Notes: generated by a model not told the origin, from the letters alone. Shown: positions 24,979 through 36,267, counted from the first letter of the stretch. The stretch: 64,000 nucleotides of DNA from Serratia nematodiphila DZ0503SBS1 (GCF_000738675.1 NZ_JPUX01000001.1:3472001-3536000), one strand, 5' to 3'. Numbers and translations: made by a program.

Positions 24979-26316
24979 ATGCAAAAATCACAGATTCAAG
25001 CGTGGGTTGCGCAGCATCCGCTGCTGCAGCGAATGGTCGCTCTCGAGCCGATCGCCTGGTTCAATCCGCGTGCGACCACGCTGGCCGCCGGCTTGCCCCA
25101 TGTCGGGCTGACCGCCGCCGACGTGGCCGAAGCCGAGCAGCGCCTGGCGCGTTTCGCGCCTTATCTCGCGGCGGCCTTCCCGGAAACCCAACCGACAAAG
25201 GGGATCATCGAATCCGAGCTGGTGGCGATCCCCGCCATGCAGCAGGCGTTGGATCGGCGCTATGGGCAGGCGTTGGGCGGGCGTCTGCTATTGAAAAAGG
25301 ACAGCCATCTGCCGATTTCCGGTTCAATCAAAGCGCGCGGCGGCATCTATGAGGTGCTGACGCACGCGGAGAAACTGGCGCTGGAGGCGGGGCTGCTCCA
25401 GATCGGTGACGACTACGCCCGGCTGTGTTCCGATGCGTTTCGTCAGTTCTTCCGTCAGTACCGCATCGCCGTCGGATCAACCGGCAATCTGGGATTATCC
25501 ATCGGCATCATCAGCGCCCGCCTGGGATTTGATGTCAGCGTGCACATGTCGGCGGATGCGCGAGAGTGGAAAAAACAGAAGCTGCGTGACAATGGCGTGA
25601 CGGTGGTGGAATACGCTGACGATTACGGCGTGGCGGTCGAACAAGGGCGCAAACAGGCGGCGAACGATCCGAGTTGCTTCTTTATCGATGATGAAAACTC
25701 GCAAACCCTGTTCCTCGGCTACGCGGTGGCCGGCGGCCGTCTGAAGCGGCAGTTTGCCGAACAGGGCATCGTGGTGGACGCGCAGCATCCGCTGTTCGTG
25801 TATCTGCCGTGCGGCGTCGGCGGCGGGCCGGGCGGTGTGGCCTTTGGCCTCAAGCTGGCGTTCGGCGATCACGTTCACTGCATTTTCGCCGAACCGACCC
25901 ATTCCCCCTGCATGCTGCTCGGCGTCTACAGCGGGTTGCATGACGGCATTGCGGTGCAAGATCTCGGCATCGACAACCGCACGGCGGCGGACGGGCTGGC
26001 GGTGGGGCGCGCCTCCGGTTTTGTCGGCCGGGCGATGGAGCGCCTGCTGAGCGCATTTTACACGCTGAGCGACGAAGAGATGTTCGCGTTGCTCGGGTTG
26101 TTGGACAGGCACGAGCATATCCAGCTGGAACCCTCCGCCCTGGCGGGCATGGCCGGGCCGTGGCGCATGGTGGCCAATGCGCAACAGCTTAGCGGGCAAG
26201 GGGTGAGCGCGGAAAGCCTGGCGCAGGCGACGCATCTGGTGTGGGCGACCGGCGGCGGCATGGTGCCGCCGGCGGAAATGGCGAAGTACCTCGCCGCCGG
26301 GCAGACGGCGGAGTAA
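24979..26316 (+). CDS. dsdA: D-serine dehydratase
   Basis: This 445-residue cytoplasmic PLP enzyme deaminates D-serine to pyruvate and ammonia. The PLP lysine lies in [12 protein letters not shown], the phosphate-binding loop in [11 protein letters not shown], and the C-terminal WATGGGMVP is typical of DsdA. Length equals the E. coli enzyme. Start ATG 24979 has AGGGA upstream. Neither the activator dsdC nor the transporter dsdX is beside it. Downstream it faces bglA across a terminator. Confidence 0.95.
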   Translation: MQKSQIQAWVAQHPLLQRMVALEPIAWFNPRATTLAAGLPHVGLTAADVAEAEQRLARFAPYLAAAFPETQPTKGIIESELVAIPAMQQALDRRYGQALGGRLLLKKDSHLPISGSIKARGGIYEVLTHAEKLALEAGLLQIGDDYARLCSDAFRQFFRQYRIAVGSTGNLGLSIGIISARLGFDVSVHMSADAREWKKQKLRDNGVTVVEYADDYGVAVEQGRKQAANDPSCFFIDDENSQTLFLGYAVAGGRLKRQFAEQGIVVDAQHPLFVYLPCGVGGGPGGVAFGLKLAFGDHVHCIFAEPTHSPCMLLGVYSGLHDGIAVQDLGIDNRTAADGLAVGRASGFVGRAMERLLSAFYTLSDEEMFALLGLLDRHEHIQLEPSALAGMAGPWRMVANAQQLSGQGVSAESLAQATHLVWATGGGMVPPAEMAKYLAAGQTAE

Positions 26317-26328
26317 GACGCAATAAAG

Positions 26329-26352
26329 TAAAAAGGGGCGAACATCGCCCCT
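26329..26352 (-). terminator. Rho-independent terminator of bglA
   Basis: Minus strand: AGGGGCG, loop, CGCCCCT followed by TTTT. It lies 19 bases past the bglA stop, between the convergent dsdA and bglA genes; A-rich DNA on the other side may let it work both ways. Confidence 0.8.
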
Positions 26353-26370
26353 GATTGGTTTGCCGTGCGG

Positions 26371-27816
<1,446 letters not shown>

Positions 27817-27935
27817 TTATTTAATGAAGGATAATAACGTTCGCATTGCCAATAGAGTAACAAGACCGAAAGAAATGTCACGATATAACAAATCGCCGTA
27901 CAAAGTGATTTGTCACAATAAAAAAACAGCCTGTT

Positions 27936-28700
27936 TTATTTTGCCGAATTAATATGCCCAAGCCGTTTGCCGATGGTTTCAATAATGTAAAGCACGGGGA
28001 TCTGCGTGGTGATATTGTGATGGCCGCCGATCAAATGCTGCGGCACATGGTAGGAGAGATTAAAGTCCGCCAGCCGCGCCAGCGAAGAGGTTTCGTTGTT
28101 GGTGATGCTGATGATCTTGCAGTGGTGCAGACTGAACTGGCTCGCCAGCCGCAGGATCTCTTCGGTCTCGCCGGAGACTGATAACATGATCGCCACCGCG
28201 TTTTTATACATATCGCTGTTGACGGGATAATAAGGATCGTCGATATGGGTGCTGAATTTACCGACGTTGGAAAAGAAACGCGCGCCATATTTCCCCAAGG
28301 CGCCAGAGGTGCTGATGCCGACGAAAATAATCCGCTCGGCGGCGGCGATATGGTGCGCCGCTTCATCGAGTAACTGATTAAATTCGTCGTTGCTGACGCT
28401 TTTAAAAAAACTGAGAATTTCGCCGATGCCGGAATCGACCGGCGGCGCATCGCTTTGCTCCAGATACAGTTTGAAACGGATGCGAAATTCTGAATAACCG
28501 TCGCAACCCATTTTTTTGCAAAATCGCAGCACGGTAGTGGTGGATACGCCGGCGGCCTCGGCCAGCTCGCGGATGGTCATGTACATCACTTGATTTTTGT
28601 GTTTGCTGACGTAGTTATAAACCATCAGCTCCAGGGCGTTGAGCTCGGCGATTGCTTTATGGGTAAACATGGGTCGATCCGGCGGCTGAAAATGGGACAT
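27936..28700 (-). CDS. RpiR/MurR-family transcriptional regulator (HTH + SIS)
   Basis: This 254-residue protein has an N-terminal HTH_6 domain (TIRELAEAAGVSTTTVLRFCKKMG) and a C-terminal SIS sugar-phosphate isomerase-like domain (IIFVGISTSGALGKYGARF). Such regulators respond to phosphosugars. Its position directly upstream of bglA suggests control of that gene by a phospho-beta-glucoside or glucose-6-phosphate. Start 28700 or ATG 28670; neither has a strong ribosome binding site. The 228-bp stretch upstream (28701-28928) shows no further feature. Confidence 0.88.
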   Translation of the reverse strand: MSHFQPPDRPMFTHKAIAELNALELMVYNYVSKHKNQVMYMTIRELAEAAGVSTTTVLRFCKKMGCDGYSEFRIRFKLYLEQSDAPPVDSGIGEILSFFKSVSNDEFNQLLDEAAHHIAAAERIIFVGISTSGALGKYGARFFSNVGKFSTHIDDPYYPVNSDMYKNAVAIMLSVSGETEEILRLASQFSLHHCKIISITNNETSSLARLADFNLSYHVPQHLIGGHHNITTQIPVLYIIETIGKRLGHINSAK

Positions 28701-28928
28701 TTATCTGCGGGTTACCATAGCAAAATTCGCCGCCGCCGACACTGCCGAACAAAAAGAAAAGCCGCACCAGTCAGGGGCGGCCCAGGGTTCACGACGAACA
28801 AATTAAAGCAAAACGTTCCGGAAGACATGCCATGAAAACGCGTTTCATCACACAGGGTTAGCATAGGCCAGCGGATGCCGGCGGCAAAATGCCGGTTTCT
28901 GCTTTCTAAAGCCAAAGCGCGGCAAAGG

Positions 28929-29885
28929 CTATGGCGCCTCGGGCTTATCTTCGGACCAGCGGGCGGCGTTGACATCCACCTTAACCGGCAGCAGCCCGAT
29001 GGCGGTGAATTTATCCGCCAACTGCTGTTGCTGTCTGAACACCTCCGGCGACATGCGCTGGCTGCCGAACGGCATGCGGGCGATGGCTCTGGCCCAAATG
29101 GCCTGATCCAGACCGGTGCTCTGAGCGAGGATCGCCGCCGCTTCCTGTGGATGCTCGTTGGCCCAGTCGCTCAGCGCGCCGAACTGTTGAATCACCTGTT
29201 TGGCGCTGTCCGGGTAGGTTTCGGCAAAGCGGCGGCTGGCGAGATAGAAGGTGTAGTGCGGCACCAGGCCCTCCGCGTCTTTCAGCAGGCGGGCGTTGGC
29301 GCGGGTTTCCACCTCGGCGTAGTAGGGATCCCAAATCACCCAGGCGTCGACGCTGCCGCGCTGGAAGGCGGCGCGGGCATCGCTCGGCGGCAGATAGACC
29401 GGCGTGATGTCCTTGTAGCTCAAGCTGGCCTGTTCCAGCGCGCTCACCAGCAGGTAATTGACGTCAGACCCTTTGTTCAACGCCACGCGTTTGCCTTTCA
29501 GATCGGCCACGGAGCGGATCGGCGAATCCTGCGGCACCACGATGGCTTCGGTTTTCGGGCTGGGCGGCGAATGCGCCAAATAAACCAGGTCGGCCTTGGC
29601 GGCTTGCGCGAAGGCCGGCGGCGCGTCGCCGGTCGCCGCCAGATCGATGCTGCCGACGTTCAACCCCTCCAACATCTGCGGGCCGGCGGGGAATTCTATC
29701 CAGCGAACCTTGACGCCCTGCGGCTCAAGGGCTTTTTCCAGCGTGCCGCGGTATTTCAGCAGCGCAAAAATATTGGCTTTCTGGTAACCGATGGTGATTT
29801 GCTGCGGTTTCTCCTGCGCGCCGGCCGGCAGGCTAAACAGGCCCAGCAGCAGGGCGGCGATCAGCGGCGTTGTGAGTTTTCTCAT
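28929..29885 (-). CDS. SsuA/TauA-type sulfonate ABC substrate-binding protein
   Basis: This periplasmic protein of about 318 residues has a signal peptide (MRKLTTPLIAALLLGLFSLPAGA) and the NMT1/SsuA fold: TIGYQKANIFALLKYRG, GSIDLAATGDAPPAFAQA, RVALNKGSDVNYLL and VDAWVIWDPYYA. Relatives bind alkanesulfonates or taurine for sulfur supply. ATG 29885 begins the signal peptide; the longer ORF start at 29942 is not convincing. No permease, ATPase or monooxygenase gene is adjacent, so it is an orphan binding protein. Confidence 0.85.
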   Translation of the reverse strand: MRKLTTPLIAALLLGLFSLPAGAQEKPQQITIGYQKANIFALLKYRGTLEKALEPQGVKVRWIEFPAGPQMLEGLNVGSIDLAATGDAPPAFAQAAKADLVYLAHSPPSPKTEAIVVPQDSPIRSVADLKGKRVALNKGSDVNYLLVSALEQASLSYKDITPVYLPPSDARAAFQRGSVDAWVIWDPYYAEVETRANARLLKDAEGLVPHYTFYLASRRFAETYPDSAKQVIQQFGALSDWANEHPQEAAAILAQSTGLDQAIWARAIARMPFGSQRMSPEVFRQQQQLADKFTAIGLLPVKVDVNAARWSEDKPEAP

Positions 29886-30082
29886 CCTGATTTTCCGATA
29901 GGCGAAGTGAACAATAGCGATACGCGCTGGGCGTAACGTCATGAAACGGCATTCAAATTTTCCTGCGGCGGGATAAGGGCGATGATAATGAGCGGCGCAG
30001 TGGCGTGTAAAGCGCCCGCTTATGCTGAATAATGCCTTGCTTAGCCATAAATGAGCTTAAGCGGGAGAAGGGGATCTCTACG

Positions 30083-31261
30083 CTATGCCGCGTCACGCTC
30101 GCGCGAACGCGCCAGCAACGGCGGCACCAGCAGATAGAGGGCGGCGGCCAACGCCCAGACCAGGCCGGGCCAGACATCGCGCGTGGCGGCATACAGCGCC
30201 GTCGCCACCAGCGGCCCCGCAACGCCGATCAGGCTGCCCATGCTGGCCAGCGTCCCTTGCAGCTCGCCCTGATGGTCGTCGTCCACCTTTTGCGCCATTA
30301 ACGCCTGCAGCGCGGGCAGCGCCATACCGCCCGCGGCGAAGAACGGCAGCAGCGCAAAGGGCGCCCAGCCGCGCGTGGCGATCGATAACAGCACCAGGCC
30401 CAGCGCGTCGGCGGTCAGGCCGATCAGCAGCGCCTTGCGTTCGCCGAGCCGCGCGACCAGCGGGCCGATGGCGAAGGCCTGCGACAGCGCGTGGCAGGCG
30501 CCGTAACCGGCCAGCGACAGGCCCGCCACCATCATGCTCCAGCCGAAACGATCCTGGCCGTATAAAATCCACAGCGTGGCCGGCGCCTGTGAAACCAGCG
30601 CCATGATCAGGTAAATGCCAGCCAGCGGCAGCAGGCCCGGTTTGCCGTGCAGCCGTCGCAATGACGAAAAGGGATTGAGGCGGATTTTCTCGGCGGCGCG
30701 GGCGCGGGGTTTACGCGATTCCGGCAGCAGGAAAAACGCCATCGCCAGGTTGAGGGCATTCATCGCCGCCGCCGCCAGGAAGGGCGCATGCAGATGCCAC
30801 TCACCCAGCGAACCGCCGAGCAGCGGGCCGACGATAAAGCCGACGCCGAACACCGCGCCCACCAGGCCGAAACGCCGCGCGCGCTGGCCGGCAGGAGTAA
30901 TATCGGTAACGTAAGCGGTGGCGACCGCCATGTTGGCGCCGGTGATGCCCGCCAGCAACCGGCCCAGATAGAGCCAGGCCAGCGTCGGCGCGAACGCCAT
31001 CAGCAGGTAGTCGATCGCGGCGCCGGCGAGTGAAATTAACAGCACCGGCCGCCGGCCGAAACGATCGCTCAACGCGCCGAGGATCGGTGAAAACAGGAAT
31101 TGCATCAACGCATAGGCCGCCAGCAGGGCGCCGTAATGCACGCTGCCGGCGTCAAGACCACCCAGCGAGCGCAACAGCGCCGGCAGGATCGGCATGATCA
31201 GACCGATGCCCACCGCATCCAGCAACACCGTCAACAAAATAACCAGCATAGGTTTTTTCAA
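30083..31261 (-). CDS. tetA: Tetracycline efflux MFS transporter, TetA(41)-like
   Basis: This 392-residue, 12-helix H+ antiporter is of the class B-like TetA group. The motif A loop GALSDRFGRRPV and helix-1 LLDAVGIGLIMPILPALLR are characteristic. It expels tetracycline-Mg2+ from the cytoplasm. The divergent TetR gene and two tet operators confirm the identification. I assign it to tet(41) because that class was described on the S. marcescens chromosome; an alignment would settle the class. The 197 bp downstream (29886-30082) show no feature. Confidence 0.92.
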   Translation of the reverse strand: MKKPMLVILLTVLLDAVGIGLIMPILPALLRSLGGLDAGSVHYGALLAAYALMQFLFSPILGALSDRFGRRPVLLISLAGAAIDYLLMAFAPTLAWLYLGRLLAGITGANMAVATAYVTDITPAGQRARRFGLVGAVFGVGFIVGPLLGGSLGEWHLHAPFLAAAAMNALNLAMAFFLLPESRKPRARAAEKIRLNPFSSLRRLHGKPGLLPLAGIYLIMALVSQAPATLWILYGQDRFGWSMMVAGLSLAGYGACHALSQAFAIGPLVARLGERKALLIGLTADALGLVLLSIATRGWAPFALLPFFAAGGMALPALQALMAQKVDDDHQGELQGTLASMGSLIGVAGPLVATALYAATRDVWPGLVWALAAALYLLVPPLLARSRERDAA

Positions 31262-31268
31262 GATTGTG

Positions 31269-31287
31269 ACTCTAACAGTGATAGAGT
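31269..31287. promoter_or_regulatory. tet operator O1 (tetA side)
   Basis: ACTCTAACAGTGATAGAGT, one mismatch from symmetric tetO, 8 bases upstream of the tetA ATG. Binding site for the TetR dimer, released by tetracycline. Confidence 0.93.
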
Positions 31288-31305
31288 ATTGAGTATTCCA
31301 TAGTT

Positions 31306-31324
31306 ACCCTATCAGTGATAGAGA
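31306..31324. promoter_or_regulatory. tet operator O2 (tetR side)
   Basis: CCTATCAGTGATAGAG core, ending just before the tetR ATG. With O1 it forms the standard tandem operator pair controlling both divergent promoters. Confidence 0.93.
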
Positions 31325-31325
31325 G

Positions 31326-31967
31326 ATGAGCGAAAAAAATACTGCGATACGTTTAACGCGTGAAACCGTCCTGCGCGGAGCGCTGGCGCTGCTGAATGAA
31401 ATCGGCATCGATGCTCTGAGCACCCGTCGCCTGGCGCAACATCTCGGCGTGCAATCTCCCACGCTCTATTGGCATTTCAAGAACAAAGCCGAGCTGTTGA
31501 AAGCGATGGCGGAAACCATCATGTTGGATCACCGTGAAGAGCTGCCCGCCGATATGGCCTGGCAGGATTGGGTCGTCACCAATGCGAGCAATTTCCGTCG
31601 GGCTCTGCTGGCTTACCGCGACGGCGCGCGTCTGCATGCCGGCACCCGGCCGCAGGAGCCGCAATTCGCCATTATCGAGGCCAAGGTGGCGCTGCTGTGC
31701 CGGGCGGGCTTGACGCCTGAACGCGCGGTGAATTTGCTGTTCGCCGTCGGGCGCTTCGTCGTAGGCTGGGTGCTGGAAGAGCAGCAAATGCAGCCGGACG
31801 ATACGCTGAATGACGCCGATCGCCAGCGTTACCCGCTGCTGTGCGAAGGCTGGGAAACTTTGCAGGATAAGGGCGCAGACGCGCTGTTCGAAGCCAGCGT
31901 GCGGCTGTTGGTCGACGGTGCCGAGGCCGCGTTGACGAACGCCAATAATCACGGGATGCAATCATAA
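31326..31967 (+). CDS. tetR: Tetracycline repressor, TetR(41)-like
   Basis: This 213-residue repressor has the DNA-binding domain of the classic TetR family (STRRLAQHLGVQSPTLYWHFKNKAELL, read as two parts around the recognition helix LGVQSPTLYWHF) and a C-terminal TetR_C drug-binding domain. It binds the two operators in the 64-bp gap to tetA. Tetracycline-Mg2+ releases it. The ATG lies directly after operator O2. Confidence 0.93.
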   Translation: MSEKNTAIRLTRETVLRGALALLNEIGIDALSTRRLAQHLGVQSPTLYWHFKNKAELLKAMAETIMLDHREELPADMAWQDWVVTNASNFRRALLAYRDGARLHAGTRPQEPQFAIIEAKVALLCRAGLTPERAVNLLFAVGRFVVGWVLEEQQMQPDDTLNDADRQRYPLLCEGWETLQDKGADALFEASVRLLVDGAEAALTNANNHGMQS

Positions 31968-32060
31968 AACCGGGTTTATCTATCGGAAATTTATAGAAAA
32001 TACCCACTTTTCGTTAAAGCCATGGCGGCTACATTCCCTTAACATTATCAAGTCTTTTGA

Positions 32061-32075
32061 TGATAATTATTAGCA
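32061..32075 (+). promoter_or_regulatory. Fur-like box upstream of the molybdenum hydroxylase operon
   Basis: TGATAATTATTAGCA matches the 7-1-7 Fur model (TGATAAT-N-ATTATCA) at 13 of 14 defined positions. It lies 68-82 bases upstream of the first ATG of the operon, in the expected promoter zone of the 175-bp gap after tetR. Confidence 0.6.
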
Positions 32076-32142
32076 TGCTGCTCAATTATTCGACGCAGTG
32101 ATGTTACGGATTAAATCCGTTTGTTTAAGGGATAGTTTCACC

Positions 32143-32616
32143 ATGGAAATCAATGTTAATGGCCGGGTGGTTCCACTCGGCGATATCTCGCCCGAGACCC
32201 CGCTGTTGTACGTGTTACGCAACGATCTGCACTTGAATGGCCCCAAATACGGCTGCGGCCTGGGGGAGTGCGGCGCCTGCACCGTTCTTATCGACGGCGT
32301 CGCCGCTCGCTCCTGCTCAATGCCGCTGGCCGCGGTAGGAAGCAAGTCCGTCACCACGCTGGAAGGCCTGGGCACGCCGGAAACGCCGCACCCGGTGCAG
32401 CAAGGGTTTATCGATGAGCAGGCGGCGCAGTGCGGTTACTGCGCCAACGGCATGATCATGACGCTGGTCGCGCTGTTCGAACGTGAACCCGAGGCGGACG
32501 AACAGGCGATCAAGAAAGAGCTGGCCTACAACCTGTGCCGCTGTGGCACCCATCTTGAGATCTTGCGCGCCGCCGAACGCGCCCGCGCGCTGCTGGCTGC
32601 GCGGAGGCAAGCATGA
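32143..32616 (+). CDS. [2Fe-2S] small subunit of a molybdenum hydroxylase (IorA-like)
   Basis: This 157-residue protein has the plant-type ferredoxin cluster CGLGECGACTVLIDG...C and the second four-cysteine [2Fe-2S] site QCGYC...LCRCGTH, as in isoquinoline 1-oxidoreductase alpha and nicotinate dehydrogenase NicA. It passes electrons from the molybdenum centre to the cytochrome. ATG 32143 is chosen, with AGGGA upstream. Its end overlaps the large-subunit start by 4 bases. Confidence 0.88.
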   Translation: MEINVNGRVVPLGDISPETPLLYVLRNDLHLNGPKYGCGLGECGACTVLIDGVAARSCSMPLAAVGSKSVTTLEGLGTPETPHPVQQGFIDEQAAQCGYCANGMIMTLVALFEREPEADEQAIKKELAYNLCRCGTHLEILRAAERARALLAARRQA

Positions 32617-34871
32617 GCCGCCTCGAACTGACCCGCCGCCAGTTGTTGCAGGCCGGCGGTGTGGTGATGGTCAGCAGCCTGCTGCCCGCGCCGTTTAACG
32701 CCTTCGCCGCCGAGGCGGTTGTAGCGCCTGCCGATCTGCCGCTGGACAGGGTAGACAGTTTTATCAGCCTCACCGCCGACGGCCGGGTGACGGCATTCAA
32801 CGGCCACGTCGATCTCGGCACCGGCATTCGCACCGCGCTGGCGCAGATCGTCGCCGACGAAATTTGCGTGCCGTTCGAGCACGTCACGATGATCCTCGGC
32901 GATACGCAACGCACGCCGGATCAGGGGCCAACTATCGCCAGCGCCACCCTTCAGGTGACGTCGGTGCCGCTGCGCCAGGCGGCGGCGCAGGTGCGGCATA
33001 TGCTGACGGCGCTGGCGGCCAAAGCCTTCGAACTGCCGGCCGACCAGCTGACGGCGGCGGCGGGGCAGGTGTTTGTGACCAAGAATCCGGGACGCACCTT
33101 GAGCTATGCGCAGCTGGCGAGCGGGCAGAATCTGCACGTGGCGCTGGATAAAAACGTGCCGCTGAACGGTGAACAGCAGAATCGCTACGTCGGCCGCGCC
33201 GTTGCCCGAGTCGACATTCCGGCCAAAGTGAGCGGTGGGCTGACCTACGTGCACGATCTGCGTTTGCCCGGCATGCTGCATGGCCGGGTGGTGCGCCCGC
33301 CTTACGCAGGCGCCGACAGCAGCGCGCCGCTGGGCGGCGGCCTGTTGTCGGTGGATGAAAGTTCGATCGCGCATCTGCCGGGCATCGTGAAACTGGTGGT
33401 GATCAACGATTTCATCGGCATTGTGGCCGAGCGCGAAGAGCAGGCGATCGCCGCCATGCGCCGGCTGAAAACCGAATGGAAACCCTGGGCCGGCCTGCCG
33501 GACCTGTCGCCGGAGGCGCTGCCCGCCGCACTGGAAGCCAACCCGAAAACCGACCGCGTGCTGCGCGACGATGCGGGCACGGACGACGCGCTGGCATTGC
33601 TGCATACCGAAGTGCGGGCGGACTATGTCTGGCCTTACCATCAGCACGCCTCGATCGGCCCGTCCTGCGCAGTGGCGGAGGTTAAAGACGGGCGGGCGCA
33701 GGTGTGGTCCGGCACGCAAAACCCGCACGATCTGCGCAAAGATATCGCCACGCTGCTGGAATTGCCGCCTGAGCAGGTGCATATCACCCGCATGGAGGCC
33801 TCCGGCTGCTATGGCCGCAACTGCGCCGACGACGTCTCGGCGGACGCGGCGCTGTTGGCGCGGGCGACCGGCCGCCCGGTGCGGGTGCAGCTGATGCGCG
33901 AACAGGAATCCGGCTGGGAGCCGAAGGGCACCGGTCAGTTGATCCGGGTGCGCGGCGGCCTCGACGCGCAAAACCGAGTGGCGGCCTACGAGTTGAAAAC
34001 CAGCTATCCCTCCAACAATGCGGTGACCTTGCCGCTGGTGTTGACCGGCAAGGTGGCCAACCGGGCTGACGTGCAACAGATGGGCGATCGCACCGCCATT
34101 CCGCAATACGAGTATCCGCACATGCGGGTGATTTGCCAGGACGCCGCGCCGATCGTGCGGGCCTCGTGGATGCGCGGCGTTTCGGCGCTGCCCAACGTGT
34201 TTGCCCATGAATCCTGGATCGACGAGCTGGCCTGGCGCGCCGGCGAGGATCCGATCGCGTTTCGCCTGCGTTACCTGAACGATCCGCGCGCAGTGGCCTT
34301 GATTGAGGCCCTGAAGCGCCAGGCGAACTGGCAAGACGGCCCGGCGCACCGGTCACGCGCCGCCGGCGCCGAAGTGGTGAGCGGCCGCGGCTTCGCCTAT
34401 GCGCGCTATTTCCACAGCAAATTTCCCGGCTTCGGCGCCGCCTGGGCGGCCTGGGTGTGCGATCTCAGCGTCAATCGCCTTTCCGGGCAGATCACGCTCG
34501 ATAAAATCTTCGTGGCGCATGATTGCGGCCGGATGATCAATCCGGCCGGGGTGCGCCATCAGGTGCACGGCAACATTATCCAGTCCGCCAGCCGGGTGCT
34601 GAAAGAGTTTGTGACCTTCAACGCGTCGGGCGTGACGTCATTGGACTGGGGCGGCTATCCGATCCTGCGCTTTGACGAATTGCCGCAGGTCGATATCCAG
34701 CTGATCGACCGCCCGGACGAAGCGCCGATGGGTGCAGGAGAGTCCGCCTCGGTGCCGAGTGCGGCGGCGATCGGCAACGCGCTGTTTGACGCCCTCGGCG
34801 TGCGCCTGCGCGAGGTGCCGTTCACACCGGCGCGGGTGCTCGCCGCGCTGCGCGCTCAGGCCGGCCATTAA
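32613..34871 (+). CDS. Molybdopterin-binding large subunit (IorB/NicB-like), Tat-exported
   Basis: This 752-residue enzyme of the xanthine-oxidase superfamily (CoxL/IorB branch) begins with a twin-arginine signal (LTRRQLLQAGGVVMVSSLLPAPFNAFA), placing it in the periplasm. Substrate-pocket and cofactor features include GHVDLGTGIRTAL, QNPHDLRKDI, GCYGRNCADDVSADA and the C-terminal GAGESASVPSAAAIGNA with the likely catalytic glutamate. It would hydroxylate an N-heterocycle or oxidise an aldehyde using molybdenum cytosine dinucleotide. The substrate is unknown. There is no FAD subunit; a cytochrome gene follows instead. Confidence 0.88.
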   Translation: MSRLELTRRQLLQAGGVVMVSSLLPAPFNAFAAEAVVAPADLPLDRVDSFISLTADGRVTAFNGHVDLGTGIRTALAQIVADEICVPFEHVTMILGDTQRTPDQGPTIASATLQVTSVPLRQAAAQVRHMLTALAAKAFELPADQLTAAAGQVFVTKNPGRTLSYAQLASGQNLHVALDKNVPLNGEQQNRYVGRAVARVDIPAKVSGGLTYVHDLRLPGMLHGRVVRPPYAGADSSAPLGGGLLSVDESSIAHLPGIVKLVVINDFIGIVAEREEQAIAAMRRLKTEWKPWAGLPDLSPEALPAALEANPKTDRVLRDDAGTDDALALLHTEVRADYVWPYHQHASIGPSCAVAEVKDGRAQVWSGTQNPHDLRKDIATLLELPPEQVHITRMEASGCYGRNCADDVSADAALLARATGRPVRVQLMREQESGWEPKGTGQLIRVRGGLDAQNRVAAYELKTSYPSNNAVTLPLVLTGKVANRADVQQMGDRTAIPQYEYPHMRVICQDAAPIVRASWMRGVSALPNVFAHESWIDELAWRAGEDPIAFRLRYLNDPRAVALIEALKRQANWQDGPAHRSRAAGAEVVSGRGFAYARYFHSKFPGFGAAWAAWVCDLSVNRLSGQITLDKIFVAHDCGRMINPAGVRHQVHGNIIQSASRVLKEFVTFNASGVTSLDWGGYPILRFDELPQVDIQLIDRPDEAPMGAGESASVPSAAAIGNALFDALGVRLREVPFTPARVLAALRAQAGH

Positions 34872-34899
34872 CCCCCCGTAACGAACAAGGACAGCAAAG

Positions 34900-36198
34900 A
34901 TGAGTAAGATGAAAAAAATCGTCGGGTGGGGTGGCGTCACGGTGATCGCCGTGGTGGCCGCCGGCGTGGTCGCCAGTTGGCAGCCGGAGATTGCGCCGCT
35001 CGCCGCCGATGCGACCCACAGTTTCAGCGAGGCGCAGCTCGCGCGCGGCAAAACGTTGGCCGATCTCGGCGACTGCTCCGTGTGCCACACCCGTGCGGGC
35101 GGCGAGCGCAACACCGGCGGGCTGGCGATGGAGGTCCCCTTCGGCACCATTTACACCACCAACATCACGCCGGATGTGGAAACCGGCATCGGCAGCTGGA
35201 GCTACGCGGCGTTCGAACGCGCCATGCGCCACGGCGTCGATCGCCAGGGCCGCTATCTCTATCCGGCGTTTCCCTATACCGCCTTTACCCGCACCCGCGA
35301 CGACGATCTGCAGGCGCTGTATGCCTATCTGATGTCGCAACCGCCGGTCAAGTACCGGCCGCCGGCCACCGATCTGCACTTTCCGTTCAACATTCGCCAG
35401 GGCATCTTCGCCTGGAACCTGCTGTTCCTGACGCCGGGCGCGTTGCCGGAACAGTCAGCCCAAAGCGCCGACTGGAACCGCGGCGCGTACCTGGTTGAAG
35501 GGTTGGGGCACTGCAGCGCCTGCCACTCGCCGCGCAACGTGCTGTTCGGCGAGAAAACCGGCGGCGAGCACCTGGCCGGCGGCGTGGCGGAAGGCTGGAC
35601 GGCGCCGGCGTTGACCGGCCGCTCGCCCGCGCCGCTCGCCTGGTCACAGCAGGATCTGGTCGATTTCATGCGCACCGGCTACTCGGCCAACCACGGCGTC
35701 GCCGCCGGCCCGATGGCGCCGGTGATCGAAGAAGGGCTGTCGCGCTTGCCGCAGGCCGACCTGCAGGCGATCGCCGTCTATCTGCGCAGCTATCATCCGG
35801 AAGCGGCGGCGCAGGCCGCGGCGGCAACTTTGAACGCTCAGGCGGAGCGCCAGGTCGAGCCCCTGAGTTCGCAAGGGGCGCGGCTGTTTTCCGGCGCCTG
35901 CATGGCGTGCCATGCGCAGGAAAAAGGCGCGCAGATGGCGGGGGTGCGCCCGTCTCTGGCGCTGAATACCAACCTGTTCGCCGAGGCGCCGGATAACGCC
36001 ATTCGCGTGGTGCTGGACGGCATACAGCGGCCGGCGAACGCCGAGCTGGGCTATATGCCGGGCTTTCGCCATAACCTGAATGACGCGCAGATCGCCATCC
36101 TGCTCAACTACCTGCGGCAGCATTACGCCGGTCAGGCGCCGTGGCCGGACCTGGCGGCGCAGGTCGGCCGCTTGCGCGCCGAAACCGCGCAGAAATAG
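34900..36198 (+). CDS. Membrane-anchored tri-heme cytochrome c
   Basis: This 432-residue protein has an N-terminal membrane anchor (GWGGVTVIAVVAAGVVASW) and three CXXCH heme sites: CSVCH, CSACH and CMACH. It resembles the cytochrome subunit of aldehyde, alcohol and nicotinate dehydrogenases. In this operon it should take electrons from the IorA-like iron-sulfur subunit and pass them to the respiratory chain. It lies 28 bases after the large-subunit gene. Confidence 0.9.
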   Translation: MSKMKKIVGWGGVTVIAVVAAGVVASWQPEIAPLAADATHSFSEAQLARGKTLADLGDCSVCHTRAGGERNTGGLAMEVPFGTIYTTNITPDVETGIGSWSYAAFERAMRHGVDRQGRYLYPAFPYTAFTRTRDDDLQALYAYLMSQPPVKYRPPATDLHFPFNIRQGIFAWNLLFLTPGALPEQSAQSADWNRGAYLVEGLGHCSACHSPRNVLFGEKTGGEHLAGGVAEGWTAPALTGRSPAPLAWSQQDLVDFMRTGYSANHGVAAGPMAPVIEEGLSRLPQADLQAIAVYLRSYHPEAAAQAAAATLNAQAERQVEPLSSQGARLFSGACMACHAQEKGAQMAGVRPSLALNTNLFAEAPDNAIRVVLDGIQRPANAELGYMPGFRHNLNDAQIAILLNYLRQHYAGQAPWPDLAAQVGRLRAETAQK

Positions 36199-36267
36199 CC
36201 GCCGGGGGCTGGACAGCCACGCCGCGTTGGCGACAATAGAGCTTTTCACATGGACAGAGGCAGTAAA

